A DNA stretch of 64,000 nucleotides from Corallococcus sp. EGB (GCF_019968905.1 NZ_CP079946.1:5394001-5458000), one strand, 5' to 3'. Counted from the first letter of the stretch, positions 8,820-19,061 are shown. Made by a program: numbers and translations. Notes: a model not told the origin generated them from the letters alone.

Positions 8820-9179
8820 ATGAGCATCGACTTCACCTGTCAGAAGTGCGAGGCCAGCTTCGAGTTGGAAGCCCAGGACCTCATCGAGGGGACGGAGAAG
8901 ATTGTCTGCCCCCACTGCGACGCGAAGGCGCCCGCCAACCTCACCGAGGACTTCGTCGCCGCGCTCACGGAGATGCGCGCGCAGATCGCCACCCTGAGCA
9001 AGAAGTTCGCGGTGACGATGACGCTCGAAGCCGAGGAGCTGGAGGACGAGCTCGACGAGGAGGACGAGGACGAGGAGGAGTCCGACGAGGACGAGGACCT
9101 CGACGAGGACGAGGACGACGAGGAGTCCGAGGACGACGAGGACTACGACGACGAAGAGTCCGAGGACGACGACCGCTAG
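8820..9179 (+). CDS. Small zinc-ribbon protein with a poly-acidic tail
   Basis: 119 aa. Residues 1-40 hold two CxxC knuckles (FTCQKCEASFEL and IVCPHCDAKAP), a zinc-ribbon of the MJ0042/FmdB-like sort. Residues 45-70 are a short amphipathic helix, and the last 50 residues are almost only Asp and Glu with a few Ser and Tyr. No enzyme signature is present; a nucleic-acid or protein-binding role with a charged, disordered tail is inferred. An ATG at 8805 in the same frame would add five residues. The codons of the tail alternate GAG and GAC, giving a low-complexity stretch at 9040-9175 that may be slippage-prone. Function unknown. Confidence 0.8.
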   Translation: MSIDFTCQKCEASFELEAQDLIEGTEKIVCPHCDAKAPANLTEDFVAALTEMRAQIATLSKKFAVTMTLEAEELEDELDEEDEDEEESDEDEDLDEDEDDEESEDDEDYDDEESEDDDR

Positions 9180-9308
9180 CCGCCTCGCGCCCTTTCTTCC
9201 CGCCTGCCCGCCCGCCCTCCTACCGGGTGGGTCAGGGCCCGGGGGCTGCTCGCGACAGCGATGGGGCGGTGCCCTCCCGGTGAAGGGAGAGGTGCGTAGC
9301 TTAGGGAT

Positions 9309-10109
9309 GTGAAAACGTCCGACCGCGCCAATTTCTTCGTCGCTCCGTTCACGGCCGTGGTGCTGGCGCTGGGGGGAGCCTTGTTCCTTCCCGCGTTCGG
9401 GATCCCCGGCGCCATCGCCGCGGGTGAGCCGGCGGAAGGCAGCAAAGAGAAGCCCTGCATCACCGAGAAGGGCAGCGACCCCAGGGCCTGCACGGAGCTG
9501 GTGGAGCTGGAGGTGAAGGACGTGGTCCCCTTGGAGGAGGCGCAGACGCACGCCGTCGTGCTGACCACCAAGGACGGGGAGACGGTGCTCCCCCTCTTCG
9601 TGGACGAGGGCGCGGCGGTCTCCATCGCCTTCCGCCTCGCGGAGCGTCCGCCGCCCCAGCCGCTGTCGCAGGACCTGCTGGACGACGTGGTGTCCAAGCT
9701 GGGCGGCAAGGTGACAGAGGTGCGCATCGATGACCTGCGCGACAACGTCTACTCCGGCCGCGTCTTCCTCCAGCAGGGCAAGAAGGAGATGGCGCTGGAC
9801 GCGAGGCCCTCGGACTCCATCGCCATGGCCATGCACAGCCAGGCCCGCATCCGCGTGACGCGCAAGGTGCTGGCCAAGGCGGGCATCACCCGCGAGGAGA
9901 TCGAGTCCCTCAAGAAGCAGCAGGACCTGGGCGTGGGCGGCAGCGGCGGCCTGGGGGATGGCGAGGACATGGGTCCCCTGCCCCCGCCGCCTCCCATGGG
10001 CCCCTCCGGCCAACCGAAGCCGCCGTCCGAGGACATCGGCATGGATCACTCCTCCCGGCGGCACCCGCTGCTGGCGCCCATGGGCAAGGGCCAGGAGATT
10101 GATCTCTAG
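9309..10109 (+). CDS. Exported bifunctional nuclease-like (BFN/DUF151) domain protein
   Basis: 266 aa from GTG. Residues 1-40 contain a long hydrophobic segment (FFVAPFTAVVLALGGALFL) ending near AIAAGEPA, read as a signal peptide or anchor. Residues 60-190 match the BFN domain: ELEVKDVV, AVVLTTKDGETVLPLFVDEGAA, PLSQDLLDDVVSKLGGKVTEVRID and ALDARPSDSIAMAM. The C-terminus (215-266) is a Gly/Pro-rich linker with a PPPPPMGP run. BFN proteins elsewhere are cytoplasmic; here the domain appears to be exported, so a nuclease role should not be assumed. It ends 24 bases before a strong terminator. Confidence 0.8.
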   Translation: MKTSDRANFFVAPFTAVVLALGGALFLPAFGIPGAIAAGEPAEGSKEKPCITEKGSDPRACTELVELEVKDVVPLEEAQTHAVVLTTKDGETVLPLFVDEGAAVSIAFRLAERPPPQPLSQDLLDDVVSKLGGKVTEVRIDDLRDNVYSGRVFLQQGKKEMALDARPSDSIAMAMHSQARIRVTRKVLAKAGITREEIESLKKQQDLGVGGSGGLGDGEDMGPLPPPPPMGPSGQPKPPSEDIGMDHSSRRHPLLAPMGKGQEIDL

Positions 10110-10133
10110 CGGTCCGAAGAGGCCTGCCCCGGA

Positions 10134-10181
10134 ACGATGAAAGCCCGGCCCCCCCTCCCAGGGTAGCCGGGCTTTCGTCGT
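10134..10181 (+). terminator. Rho-independent-type terminator after the BFN gene
   Basis: Sixteen-base arms at 10134-10149 and 10166-10181 are complementary with a single G-U type mismatch, around a 16-base loop. The right arm contains GGGCTTTCGTCGT. It separates the BFN gene from pyk. Confidence 0.75.
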
Positions 10182-10319
10182 CTCAAGCGTCTGAGAAGGC
10201 CACGAATGACGTGCGCTGGCCTGCGGTAACTTTCCGTCCAGCGCGTGAGGTCAAGAGTTAGTCCGTTGGCCGCAAGGCTGTCAAGCCAGCCACGCCCCGA
10301 GGCTAGGATGGGCGGTCTT

Positions 10320-11720
10320 ATGCGCAAAGCGAAGATCATCTGCACGCTCGGTCCGGCATCGGACTCGAAGGAAGTCATCGAGGCGCTGGTGAAGGCGGGC
10401 ATGAACGTGGCCCGGCTCAACTTCTCCCACGGGACGCACGATGAGCACCGCGAGCGGGTCCAGCGCATCCGCGCGGTGTCGAAGAAGCTGGGCGTGCCGG
10501 TGGCCATCCTCCAGGACGTGCAGGGCCCCAAGGTGCGCCTGGGGCGCTTCGAGGGCGGCCAGCTGATGGTGACCACCGGCGACACCGTGACGGTCACGAC
10601 CCGGGCGGTGCTGGGACAGGGGCGCATCATCCCCACCCCGGTGCGCACGCTGCCCCGGGACGTGGAGAAGGGCCACGAGGTGCTGCTGGACGACGGCCGC
10701 GTGCGCCTGCGCGTGCTGAAGGTGAATGGCCAGGACGTCACGTGCCGCGTGGAGGTGGGTGGGCTGCTCAAGGATCACAAGGGGCTCAACCTGCCCGGCA
10801 CGGCGATGTCGGTGCCCACGCTGACGGAGAAGGACAAGGTGGACCTGGCGTTCGGTCAGGAGCTGGGCGTGGACTACGTGGCGCTGTCCTTCGTGCGAAG
10901 CGCGCAGGACGTGCGCCAGGCGCGCGCGCTGGTGGCGAAGCGCAAGACGCCGCTCATCTCCAAGATTGAAAAGCCCCAGGCGGTGGAGAACCTGGAGGCC
11001 ATCGCCGCGGAGTCGGATGGGGTGATGGTGGCCCGCGGCGATCTGGGCGTGGAGATGCCGCTGGAGCAGCTGCCCGCCATCCAGAAGCGCGCCGTGCGCG
11101 AGGTGAACCGCATGGGCGGCATCGTCATCGTCGCCACGGAGATGCTGGAGAGCATGGTGCTCAACGCCCGGCCCACGCGCGCGGAGGTGTCGGACGTGGC
11201 CAACGCCATCCTCGACGGCGCGGACGCGGTGATGCTGTCCGGCGAGACGGCCGCGGGCCGCTACCCCGTGGACGCGGTGTCCACCATGGCGCGCATCGTG
11301 GAGGAGACGGAGCGCAGCAGCGTCATCACCCTGGCCCACTCGCCCTTCGAGCGCTCCGAGGACCTGGGCACCGGCGTCGCCGCGGCGGCGGTGGCCGCGT
11401 CCCGGCAGCTCAACATCGCGACCATCGTCGCGTACACGGAGAGCGGCCACTCCGCGCGCCTCATCTCCGAGTTCCGCCCCGGCGCGCGCATCATCGGCCT
11501 GACGCCCAACGCGGACACGGTGAACCGGATGGGGCTGTACTGGGGGGTGACGGGCCGCCAGGTGAAGCGCATTGCGTCCACGGACGCCATGCTCAAGCAG
11601 GTGCGCCGGCTCTGCCAGGAGGAGCACCTCTGCAAGGTCGGCGAGCCCTTCATCCTGGTGGCCGGCGTACCGCTCAACGTGCCGGGCAATACCAACCTGA
11701 TGAGCATCCACCGCGCCTGA
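10320..11720 (+). CDS. pyk: Pyruvate kinase
   Basis: 466 aa. Transfers phosphate from PEP to ADP in the last step of glycolysis. Family blocks: KIICTLGPAS, NVARLNFSHGTH (substrate R, N, S), LQDVQGPKVRLG, LISKIEKPQAVENL (catalytic K), VMVARGDLGVEMP (metal-binding region) and IVATEMLESM. The C-terminal effector domain (from about 360) is complete. Starts considered: an upstream frame start at 10245, ATG 10308 (MGGLMRKAK) and ATG 10320 (MRKAKIICTLG); the last fits the family N-terminus best. Confidence 0.96.
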   Translation: MRKAKIICTLGPASDSKEVIEALVKAGMNVARLNFSHGTHDEHRERVQRIRAVSKKLGVPVAILQDVQGPKVRLGRFEGGQLMVTTGDTVTVTTRAVLGQGRIIPTPVRTLPRDVEKGHEVLLDDGRVRLRVLKVNGQDVTCRVEVGGLLKDHKGLNLPGTAMSVPTLTEKDKVDLAFGQELGVDYVALSFVRSAQDVRQARALVAKRKTPLISKIEKPQAVENLEAIAAESDGVMVARGDLGVEMPLEQLPAIQKRAVREVNRMGGIVIVATEMLESMVLNARPTRAEVSDVANAILDGADAVMLSGETAAGRYPVDAVSTMARIVEETERSSVITLAHSPFERSEDLGTGVAAAAVAASRQLNIATIVAYTESGHSARLISEFRPGARIIGLTPNADTVNRMGLYWGVTGRQVKRIASTDAMLKQVRRLCQEEHLCKVGEPFILVAGVPLNVPGNTNLMSIHRA

Positions 11721-11756
11721 AGTCAGCGCGCGGCGGCGGCACGGGAGCGGAAGGCC

Positions 11757-12422
11757 CTACAGGACCTTCTGCTCGAAGTCGTAGAGCTTCTCCACGGACA
11801 GCTGGCGGTAACGCTCCACGTTGAGGGCCCGGCGGGCGCACTCCCACACGAGCTCCTTCGCGGGGCGCTCCGGCTCCTTCTTCTTGCGGCGCTTCACCTC
11901 GGCCTTGATGGCCTTGAGCGCCATGGCCGGGTGGTAGCAGAAGGCCGCGGAGAACAGCAGGTGGCCGCCGAAGGGCACCAGCCGCGCCTCCAGCACGTCC
12001 CCCACCGCCAGGCCCGCGACGTGGCGGCGCTCCGTCACGTCGAAGTCCTTGCCGGAGAAGAGCTCGCGCAGGCGCACCATGCCCTTGCCCAGCTTGCGGA
12101 CCTCGAAGAGGCCGTGGACCGTCTCCGTGAAGCTGCGGAAGGCGTTGGCCTCTTCCGGCGCCGAGGACTGCAGGCGCTGCTCGTACAGCTCCGCGGCCGG
12201 CGTCTTGCCGGTGAGCGGCGAGACGCGGTCGTAGAGGTAGTAGTCCAGGAACGACGCCATCCGCAGCTCGAAGAACTTGTCGTCCTCGAAGACCTCGCCG
12301 GTGAGGCGGAAGTACTCCGCCTTGGCGTCCAGGAGGTCCGGCTTGCGCGCCTCCGAGCTGCCGAAGGCGATGAGCTGGTCCAGGTACGGCTGGTACGACA
12401 ACGGGGTCAGCGCGGTGTCCAT
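11757..12422 (-). CDS. Unknown protein at the end of the pyr operon
   Basis: 221 aa, not recognised. Sequence is compatible with a soluble cytoplasmic protein: MDTALTPLSYQPYLDQLIAFG, then a FDDKFFELRMASFLDYYLYD-like aromatic region around residues 45-70, a central beta-rich part (GDVLEARLVPFGGHLLFSAAF) and a very basic AIKAEVKRRKKKEPERP segment near 165-185. No signal peptide, membrane segment or catalytic motif is apparent. It begins 19 bases after carA on the same strand, so it is probably co-transcribed with pyrB-pyrC-carA, but nothing in the sequence ties it to pyrimidine synthesis. Confidence 0.75.
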   Translation of the reverse strand: MDTALTPLSYQPYLDQLIAFGSSEARKPDLLDAKAEYFRLTGEVFEDDKFFELRMASFLDYYLYDRVSPLTGKTPAAELYEQRLQSSAPEEANAFRSFTETVHGLFEVRKLGKGMVRLRELFSGKDFDVTERRHVAGLAVGDVLEARLVPFGGHLLFSAAFCYHPAMALKAIKAEVKRRKKKEPERPAKELVWECARRALNVERYRQLSVEKLYDFEQKVL

Positions 12423-12441
12423 GGCCGTTGCGAGCCTCTTC

Positions 12442-13569
12442 CTACGAACCCGCCATCAGCGTCGCGAAGCGGCTGAACAGGTAGCGCGCGTCGTGAGGGC
12501 CGGGCGAAGCCTCGGGGTGGTACTGCACGCTGAAGGCCCGCGCGTCCGGAACGGCCAGGCCCTCCACCGTGCCGTCGTTGAGGTTGATGTGCGTGACGAC
12601 GGCCTTGCCCTTGAGGCTGGCGTCGTCCACCGCGAAGCCGTGGTTCTGCGCGGTGATCTCCACCTTGCCCGTGGTGAGGTCCTTCACGGGCTGGTTGCCG
12701 CCGCGGTGGCCGAACTTCATCTTGTACGTCCGGCCGCCCAGCGCGAGCGCCATGATCTGATGCCCCAGGCAGATGCCGAACACCGGCACCTTGCCCAGGA
12801 GCGCCGCCACCGTGCGGTCCGCGCCCTTCACCGCGGCCGGGTCGCCGGGGCCGTTGGCAAGGAAGACGCCGTGCGGCTTCTTCGCCAGCACCTGCTCCGC
12901 CGTGAAGTGGGACGGCACCACCGTCACGCGGCAGCCCACGTCCACCAGGTACTGGAGCATGGAGCGCTTGAGGCCGTAGTCGTACGCGATGACGTCGTAC
13001 TTCAGCTCCGGCTCCGGGCGCTTGTCACCGGTGCCCAGGAACACGTCCGGCGACGGCGTGGTGAAGACGTAGGGCTCCTTGGTGGACACGCCCGTGGCCA
13101 GGTCCAGGCCCTCCATGCCGGCGGCGGTGCGCGCGCGCTCGGACAGGGCGGCGGCGGACACGTTCTCCGTGGAGATGATGCCCGTCTGCGCGCCGTGCGT
13201 GCGCAGGTGGCGCACCAGCCGGCGGGTGTCCACGCCCTCGATGCCCACGCGGCCGTGGCGCGCGAGGTACGCGTCCAGCGTCTCCTGCGAGCGCCAGTTG
13301 GAGGGCGTCCTCGTCAGCGAGCGCACCACCATGCCCACCGCGTGCGGCAGCCCCGCCTCTTCGTCCTCCGCGTTCGCCCCGATGTTGCCCATCTCCGGGT
13401 ACGCCATCGTGACGATCTGCCCCACGTACGAGGGGTCCGTGAGGATCTCCTGGTAGCCGTACATGGACGTGTTGAACACCACCTCGCCCACCGTCTCGCC
13501 GGTCGCGCCAAAGGCCCGACCCTCGAACGTGGTGCCATCCGCCAGTGCGAGCACCGCCCGCTTCGTCAT
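12442..13569 (-). CDS. carA: Carbamoyl-phosphate synthase small subunit
   Basis: 375 aa. Glutamine amidotransferase subunit that feeds ammonia to CarB for carbamoyl phosphate, used by pyrimidine and arginine synthesis. N-terminal domain starts [20 protein letters not shown] and includes [18 protein letters not shown]. The class I amidotransferase domain shows [16 protein letters not shown] with the nucleophilic Cys, [10 protein letters not shown], and [10 protein letters not shown] with the catalytic His and Glu. The start at 13569 overlaps the pyrC stop as ATGA; the frame is open 141 bases further but without family resemblance. carB is not in the window. Confidence 0.96.
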   Translation of the reverse strand: MTKRAVLALADGTTFEGRAFGATGETVGEVVFNTSMYGYQEILTDPSYVGQIVTMAYPEMGNIGANAEDEEAGLPHAVGMVVRSLTRTPSNWRSQETLDAYLARHGRVGIEGVDTRRLVRHLRTHGAQTGIISTENVSAAALSERARTAAGMEGLDLATGVSTKEPYVFTTPSPDVFLGTGDKRPEPELKYDVIAYDYGLKRSMLQYLVDVGCRVTVVPSHFTAEQVLAKKPHGVFLANGPGDPAAVKGADRTVAALLGKVPVFGICLGHQIMALALGGRTYKMKFGHRGGNQPVKDLTTGKVEITAQNHGFAVDDASLKGKAVVTHINLNDGTVEGLAVPDARAFSVQYHPEASPGPHDARYLFSRFATLMAGS

Positions 13570-14870
13570 CACCGCGACTCCTTGAGCTGACCGTCCTCGA
13601 ACACACACCGGCCGCCCACCCACGTCTGCGTCACGCGACCCTTCAGCGTGCGCCCGTGGAAGGGCGTGTTGCGACTGCGGGAATAGAACCGGTGGGCATC
13701 CACCGTCCACTCCTCCGAAGGTGACACCAACGTGATGTCCGCCGGGGCACCAGGCGCCAGGTGACCGCCCGGCAGGCCGAATACCCTCGCCGGCCCGTCC
13801 GACAGCAGCTCCACCGCCCGGCGCGGGGTGAGCACGCCCTCGTGCACCAGCGCCAGGGTGAGCCCCAGGGCCGTCTCCAGCCCGACGATGCCGTTGATGC
13901 CCTTCTCGAACTCCACCAGCTTGTCGGATACGCCGTGCGGCGCGTGGTCCGTGGCGATGGCGTCCACCGTGCCGTCCACCAGCGCCTCGCGCAGCGCCCT
14001 CACGTCCACGTCGCTCCGGAGCGGCGGCGCCATCTTCGCGTGGGTGTCGTAGTCCCCCACCGCCCGGTCATCCAGGGTGAAGTGGTGCGGCGCCACCTCG
14101 CAGGTGACGCGCAGGCCGCGCTTCTTGGCCTCGCGGATGAGCCGCACGCTGCCCTCGCACGACACGTGCGCCACGTGCAGGCGACCCTTCGTCTCCTCCA
14201 GGAGCACCAGGTCGCGCGCCACCATGGCCACCTCCGCGGAGGACGGAATGCCGCGCAGGCCCAGCCGCGTGGACGTGGCGCCCTCGTGCATCGCGCCGCC
14301 GGCGGACAGCGTGAGGTCCTCCTCGTGGACCATCACCGGCACGTCGAACTGGGTGGCGTACTGGAGCACCCGGCGCATCAGCCCCGCGTTCATCACCGGG
14401 CGGCCGTCGTCGGTGAGCGCCACGCAGCCGGCGCCAATCAGCTCGCCCGCCTCCGACAGCTCCTCGCCCTTGAGCCCCTTGGTGATGGCGCCCGCCGGGT
14501 ACACGTGGCACAGGGCCGCGTCCCGCGCGCGCGACAGCACCAGCTCCGTGACGAGCGCGCTGTCGTTCACCACCTTCGTGTTGGGCATGGCGACGACGCC
14601 GGTGAAGCCGCCCGCCACCGCCGCGCGGCAGCCGGTGAGGACCGTCTCCTTGCCCTCTTCTCCCGGCTCGCGCAGGTGCACGTGCAGGTCGATGAAGCCC
14701 GGCACCAGCCACTGGTCGGTGGCGTCCACCACGCGCGCGTCCTTCGGCGCGGGCAAGGGGCCTTCCGACACCTGGGCCACGCGGCCGTCCATCACGAGCA
14801 CGTCACGAACGCCGTCCACGCCATTGCGCGGGTCGATGACACGCGCCCGCTGGAAGAGCACCGGGGTCAT
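13569..14870 (-). CDS. pyrC: Dihydroorotase (class I, multifunctional-complex type)
   Basis: 433 aa. Cyclises carbamoyl-aspartate to dihydroorotate. Metal-binding motif [15 protein letters not shown] sits near residue 60, then [43 protein letters not shown] and [10 protein letters not shown] with the catalytic Asp. The length and the LREPG form match the long class I enzymes that act beside aspartate transcarbamoylase. Start and stop overlap its neighbours by ATGA on both sides, giving tight coupling with pyrB and carA. Confidence 0.96.
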   Translation of the reverse strand: MTPVLFQRARVIDPRNGVDGVRDVLVMDGRVAQVSEGPLPAPKDARVVDATDQWLVPGFIDLHVHLREPGEEGKETVLTGCRAAVAGGFTGVVAMPNTKVVNDSALVTELVLSRARDAALCHVYPAGAITKGLKGEELSEAGELIGAGCVALTDDGRPVMNAGLMRRVLQYATQFDVPVMVHEEDLTLSAGGAMHEGATSTRLGLRGIPSSAEVAMVARDLVLLEETKGRLHVAHVSCEGSVRLIREAKKRGLRVTCEVAPHHFTLDDRAVGDYDTHAKMAPPLRSDVDVRALREALVDGTVDAIATDHAPHGVSDKLVEFEKGINGIVGLETALGLTLALVHEGVLTPRRAVELLSDGPARVFGLPGGHLAPGAPADITLVSPSEEWTVDAHRFYSRSRNTPFHGRTLKGRVTQTWVGGRCVFEDGQLKESR

Positions 14871-15760
14871 GATGCGCACGCCTCCAGGATGGCCCGGCGC
14901 ACCGCGACGCCGTTGGCCACCTGCTCCAGGATGACGCTGCGAGGCCCGTCCGCCACCACCGGCGACAACTCCACGCCTCGGTTGATGGGGCCGGGGTGCA
15001 GCACGAGGGCGTCCGGCTTCATCCGCTCCGCGCGGGCGGGCGTGACACCGAACAGCCGCGAGTACTCCCGCTGGGACGGCAGGAAGGCTTCCGACATGCG
15101 CTCCGTCTGCAGCCTCAGGCACATCACCGCGTCCGCCTGGGGAAGCACGGCGTCCAGGTGGTGCGAAACCTCTCCGCCCATCTCCTCCAGCCCTGGCGGC
15201 AGGAGGGTGGGCGGTCCGCAGAGCACGACGCGCGCCCCCAGCGCCTTGAGGCACAAGAGGTTGGAGCGCGCCACGCGGCTGTGCAGCACGTCGCCGACAA
15301 TCAGCACCGTGCGCCCGTCCAGCCGGCCCCAGCGCTGGCGCAGGGTGAAGGCGTCCAGCAGGGCCTGGGACGGATGCTCATGGGCGCCATCACCCGCGTT
15401 GACCACCGCGCACTTCACGTGACGGGCCACGAGCCCCGGCGCGCCGGAGGAGCGGTGGCGGATGACGATGGCCGCGGGGCCCATGGCCTCGATGTTGCGC
15501 GCGGTGTCCAGGAGCGTCTCCCCCTTGGACACGGAGGAGCCCGCGTAGCTCCAGTTGAGGACGTCCGCGCCCAGCCTCCGCGCGGCCACCTCGAAGGAGG
15601 AGCGCGTCCGGGTGGAGTCCTCGAAGAAGAGGTTCGCCACGACGCGGCCGCGCAGCACGTGCGAGGCATCCGGTCCGCCGGGCAGGTGCGTCTGGGCACG
15701 GTCGAGCAGCGCTTCCAGCTCGTCCCGCCGCCAGCCTGCGATTCCGAGAAGATGTCTCAT
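14867..15760 (-). CDS. pyrB: Aspartate carbamoyltransferase catalytic subunit
   Basis: 297 aa. Joins carbamoyl phosphate and aspartate. Motifs: FFEDSTRTRSSFEVAARRLG (carbamoyl phosphate S-T-R-T-R), SVSKGETLLDT (the S-x-x-K of the neighbouring subunit), HPSQALLDAFTL and VLHPGPINRGVE. No regulatory subunit gene (pyrI) is adjacent, in keeping with the pyrB-pyrC class I arrangement. Start at 15760 gives MRHLLGIAGWRRDEL. It lies 80 bases after lepB on the same strand; a promoter could lie in that gap but none is recognisable. Confidence 0.96.
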   Translation of the reverse strand: MRHLLGIAGWRRDELEALLDRAQTHLPGGPDASHVLRGRVVANLFFEDSTRTRSSFEVAARRLGADVLNWSYAGSSVSKGETLLDTARNIEAMGPAAIVIRHRSSGAPGLVARHVKCAVVNAGDGAHEHPSQALLDAFTLRQRWGRLDGRTVLIVGDVLHSRVARSNLLCLKALGARVVLCGPPTLLPPGLEEMGGEVSHHLDAVLPQADAVMCLRLQTERMSEAFLPSQREYSRLFGVTPARAERMKPDALVLHPGPINRGVELSPVVADGPRSVILEQVANGVAVRRAILEACAS

Positions 15761-15840
15761 GGGCCGGGGCCGCCGCGTACCGCGCGCCGCACGTTGCGTC
15801 AAGCACGGCGCGTGGCGGTCCCCTGTCAGGCGTCCGTTCT

Positions 15841-17088
15841 TCAGCGCACCGGTTCGAAGAAGCGGTCCACCCTGAGGCCCGTGCCGCCGAACAGGTTGCC
15901 CAGCAGGCCGCCCCAGCCGAGCGACAGCCACACCACCATGGCCTTGCCCTTGATGTGGCCGTAGGGCACGTAGGCGACCTCGGCGCCGCCCGGGCCGCCC
16001 AGGTTGTAGCGGCTGTCCGCGCTGTTGTCCCGGTTGTCGCCCATGACGAAGACGCTGTCGGGGGGCACCGTGTAGGGGCCCTCGTGCTCGCGGCCCGGCA
16101 GGCGCATGGGGTGCTGGAGCGCCGAGTGCACCACGCCGCCCAGGTCCTCGCGATAGAGCACCTCTTCCTGGTCGAACCAGCGGCCCGTCGTGTCGTCCTG
16201 GTTGTGCACCACGTAGTCCGGCGTCACCAGCGTGCGCGGCTGCACCTCGCCGTTGATGCGCACCACCCCGTCGACGATCTCCACCGTGTCGCCAGGGATG
16301 CCGATGACGCGCTTGATGAAGTCCTTGGACTCGTCCACCGGGTTGTTGAAGACGATGACGTCCCCGCGCTCGGGCGCGCGCACGATGCGGAACGGCACCT
16401 TGTTGATGAACGGGATGCGCACGCCGTAGATGAACTTGTTGACGAAGACCTGATCGCCAATCTGCAGCGTGGGCAGCATGGAGCCGGAGGGGATGCGGTA
16501 CGGCTCCACCAGCACCGTGCGGATGACCAGGGCGATGAGCAGCGCCTTGCCGAAGCCGCCGAGGAAGTCCCACACGGACTGCTTGCGGAACGCGCCCAGC
16601 TGCTCCTGGGTGAGCTTCTCCAGCGCCTGGGTCTCCGTGCGCAGCAGCTCCGCGTTGCCCGCGATGGAGGCCGCCTCCACGCGCAGGGCCTGCTCGGTGA
16701 TGCGATCCGCCGCGGCCGGGGACACCTTGCCGCCCACGCGCGCGAGGATGCGCTCGTCCTCGGAGATGAGCTCGCGCGCCTCGTGGCGCAGCGTGCGCAG
16801 CTGCGACTCCTTCTTGGAGGCGGTGCGCCAGACGATCAGGCCCGCGAAGGCCAGCACCATCAGGAGGCCGAAGCCCTTCATCAGGGGCTGGGCCCAGGAC
16901 GCCGTGCCGGGCGCCATCTCGATGAGCGTGACGTAGGGGATGAACGCCAGGCCCACGCCGCACAGCGGGGCCCAGAGGCTGGTGAGCAGCTCGCGCCACA
17001 TCAACTGGCGGCGGGCCTTGAGCTGCTCCGGGGTGCGTCGCGCGGCCATGGCCGCTCCCAGCTTGGCGGAAGGACTGGCCGTGCTCAT
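15841..17088 (-). CDS. lepB: Signal peptidase I
   Basis: 415 aa, longer than usual. Residues 30-105 contain two hydrophobic segments (LWAPLCGVGLAFIPYVTLIEM and FGLLMVLAFAGLIVW), then a charged helix of about 70 residues before the catalytic domain. That domain is complete: RIPSGSMLPTL with the nucleophilic Ser, GDVIVFNNP, KDFIKRVIGIPGD with the general-base Lys, and VFVMGDNRDNSADSR. It removes signal peptides from exported proteins at the cytoplasmic membrane. The start (17088) is five bases after the lepA stop; a far upstream frame start is rejected because it lies inside lepA. Confidence 0.95.
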   Translation of the reverse strand: MSTASPSAKLGAAMAARRTPEQLKARRQLMWRELLTSLWAPLCGVGLAFIPYVTLIEMAPGTASWAQPLMKGFGLLMVLAFAGLIVWRTASKKESQLRTLRHEARELISEDERILARVGGKVSPAAADRITEQALRVEAASIAGNAELLRTETQALEKLTQEQLGAFRKQSVWDFLGGFGKALLIALVIRTVLVEPYRIPSGSMLPTLQIGDQVFVNKFIYGVRIPFINKVPFRIVRAPERGDVIVFNNPVDESKDFIKRVIGIPGDTVEIVDGVVRINGEVQPRTLVTPDYVVHNQDDTTGRWFDQEEVLYREDLGGVVHSALQHPMRLPGREHEGPYTVPPDSVFVMGDNRDNSADSRYNLGGPGGAEVAYVPYGHIKGKAMVVWLSLGWGGLLGNLFGGTGLRVDRFFEPVR

Positions 17089-17093
17089 AGGCG

Positions 17094-18905
17094 TTACTGC
17101 TCCGTCTTGAGGACCGCGAGGAAGGCTTCCTGCGGGATCTCCACCGTGCCCACCTGCTTCATGCGCTTCTTGCCCTCCTTCTGCTTCTCCAGGAGCTTGC
17201 GCTTGCGGCTGATATCGCCGCCGTAGCACTTGGCGAGCACGTTCTTGCGCATCGCGGAGATCGTCTCACGGGAGATGATCTTCGCGCCGATGGCGGCCTG
17301 GATGGCCACCTCGTACATCTGCTTCGGAATCACTTCCTTGAGCTTCTCGCAGACCTCGCGGCCGCGCTGGTACGCGCGCTCGCGGTGCACGATGACGCTG
17401 AGCGCGTCCACCGGCTCGCCGTTGATGAGGATGTCCAGCTTCGCGAGGTCCGACTCCTGGTAGGACGACAGCTCGTAGTCCAGGCTCGCGTAGCCGCGCG
17501 ACACGCTCTTCAGCCGGTCGAAGAAGTCGAAGACGACCTCCGCCATGGGCATCTCGTACGTCACCTGCACGCGGGTGCCGCTGGAGCCCAGGTACTTCAT
17601 GTCCTTCTGCACGCCGCGCCGGTCCTGGCACAGCTTCAGGATGGCGCCCAGGTGCTCGTTGGGCACGTGGATGTGGCAGGTGAGGATGGGCTCCTCGAAC
17701 TTCTCGATGTTCTGCGTGGGCGGCAGCTTCGCCGGGTTGTCCACCAGCATCGTCTCACCCTTGCTGGTGGTGATGCGGTAGACCACCGACGGCGCCGTGG
17801 TGATCAGGTCGAGGTTGTACTCGCGCTCCAGGCGCTCCTGGACGATCTCCATGTGGAGCAGGCCCAGGTAGCCGCAGCGGAAGCCGAACCCCAGCGCCGT
17901 GGACGACTCCGGCTCGTAGGTGAAGGCGGAGTCGTTGAGCGTCAGCTTCGCCAGCGCGTCGCGCAGGTTCTCGTAGTCGGCGGAGTCCACCGGGAAGATG
18001 CCGGAGAACACCATGGGCTTCACTTCCTTGAAGCCCGGGAAGGGAGCCTCCGTGGGCCGCGCCTCCTCCGTCACGGTGTCGCCGACCTTCGCGTCCTGCA
18101 GCTCCTTCACGTTGGCGACGAGGACGCCCACCTCGCCGGCCATGAGCTGCGGCACCGGGCGCGAGAACGGGCTGAACACGCCCAGCTCCTGCACCTCGAA
18201 GACCTTGTTGTTGCTGAACATCTTGATCTTCTGCTTGAGCTTCAGCGTGCCTTCCAGCACGCGCACCAGCGTCACCACGCCCCGGTAGTTGTCGTACCAG
18301 GAGTCGAAGATGAGCGCCTTGAGCGGCGCGCTCGGCGACCCCTGCGGCGGCGGCACGCGCTGCACCACCGACTCCAGGATGTCGTGGATGCCGAGGCCCT
18401 CCTTCGCGGAGGCCGGCACCGCGATGGACGCGTCGATGCCGATGACGTCCTCGATCTCCCCGCGCGTGCGGTCCACGTCCGCGCTCGGAAGGTCGATCTT
18501 GTTGATGACCGGGATGATCTCCAGGTTGTGGTCCAGCGCCATGTAGACGTTGGCGAGCGTCTGCGCCTCCACGCCCTGGGTCGCGTCCACGACGAGCAGC
18601 GCGCCCTCGCACGCGGCCAGGCTGCGGCTCACCTCATAGGCGAAGTCCACGTGTCCCGGCGTGTCGATGAGGTTGAGGACGTAGTTCTGGCCGTCCTTCG
18701 CGGTGTACGTCATCCGCACGGACTGGGCCTTGATGGTGATGCCCCGCTCTCGCTCGATGTCCATGTTGTCGAGGAACTGGGCCTGCGCCTCACGCTTGGT
18801 CAGCGTGCCTGTCTTCTCCAGGAGGCGGTCGGCCAGCGTCGACTTTCCATGGTCGATGTGGGCGATGATGCAGAAGTTGCGGATGTGCGCGTTTTCAGCC
18901 GGCAT
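17094..18905 (-). CDS. lepA: Elongation factor 4 (back-translocase LepA)
   Basis: 603 aa, normal length. A ribosome-bound GTPase. G motifs: [11 protein letters not shown] (G1), RGITIKAQ (G2), [10 protein letters not shown] (G3), VINKIDLP (G4) and SAKEGLG (G5). The C-terminal LepA-specific domain includes ECYGG-equivalent [26 protein letters not shown], here broken into the diagnostic [18 protein letters not shown] stretch. An in-frame start 90 bases upstream is rejected; [20 protein letters not shown] at 18905 is the family start. Heads the lepA-lepB unit and possibly the downstream pyr genes. Confidence 0.97.
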   Translation of the reverse strand: MPAENAHIRNFCIIAHIDHGKSTLADRLLEKTGTLTKREAQAQFLDNMDIERERGITIKAQSVRMTYTAKDGQNYVLNLIDTPGHVDFAYEVSRSLAACEGALLVVDATQGVEAQTLANVYMALDHNLEIIPVINKIDLPSADVDRTRGEIEDVIGIDASIAVPASAKEGLGIHDILESVVQRVPPPQGSPSAPLKALIFDSWYDNYRGVVTLVRVLEGTLKLKQKIKMFSNNKVFEVQELGVFSPFSRPVPQLMAGEVGVLVANVKELQDAKVGDTVTEEARPTEAPFPGFKEVKPMVFSGIFPVDSADYENLRDALAKLTLNDSAFTYEPESSTALGFGFRCGYLGLLHMEIVQERLEREYNLDLITTAPSVVYRITTSKGETMLVDNPAKLPPTQNIEKFEEPILTCHIHVPNEHLGAILKLCQDRRGVQKDMKYLGSSGTRVQVTYEMPMAEVVFDFFDRLKSVSRGYASLDYELSSYQESDLAKLDILINGEPVDALSVIVHRERAYQRGREVCEKLKEVIPKQMYEVAIQAAIGAKIISRETISAMRKNVLAKCYGGDISRKRKLLEKQKEGKKRMKQVGTVEIPQEAFLAVLKTEQ

Positions 18906-19061
18906 GGTCAGGGCGCTCGTCGGTCGCGAAGCGGGCGTAGGTAACACCGAACCCGCTGAAAATCCACGACCGGCGCACTCCTGCCCGCCGGGCACTCCAC
19001 CCGCCTGACGCCTCGTGCACCCCCCGGCATCCGGGCCGGAGGGGCACCACGGCGAAGGGAC

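Noticed and set aside
6892-8823. A 643-codon plus-strand frame opposite the acyl-CoA ligase
   Set aside because: Shadow of fadD by third-position bias; no domains and no ribosome site.
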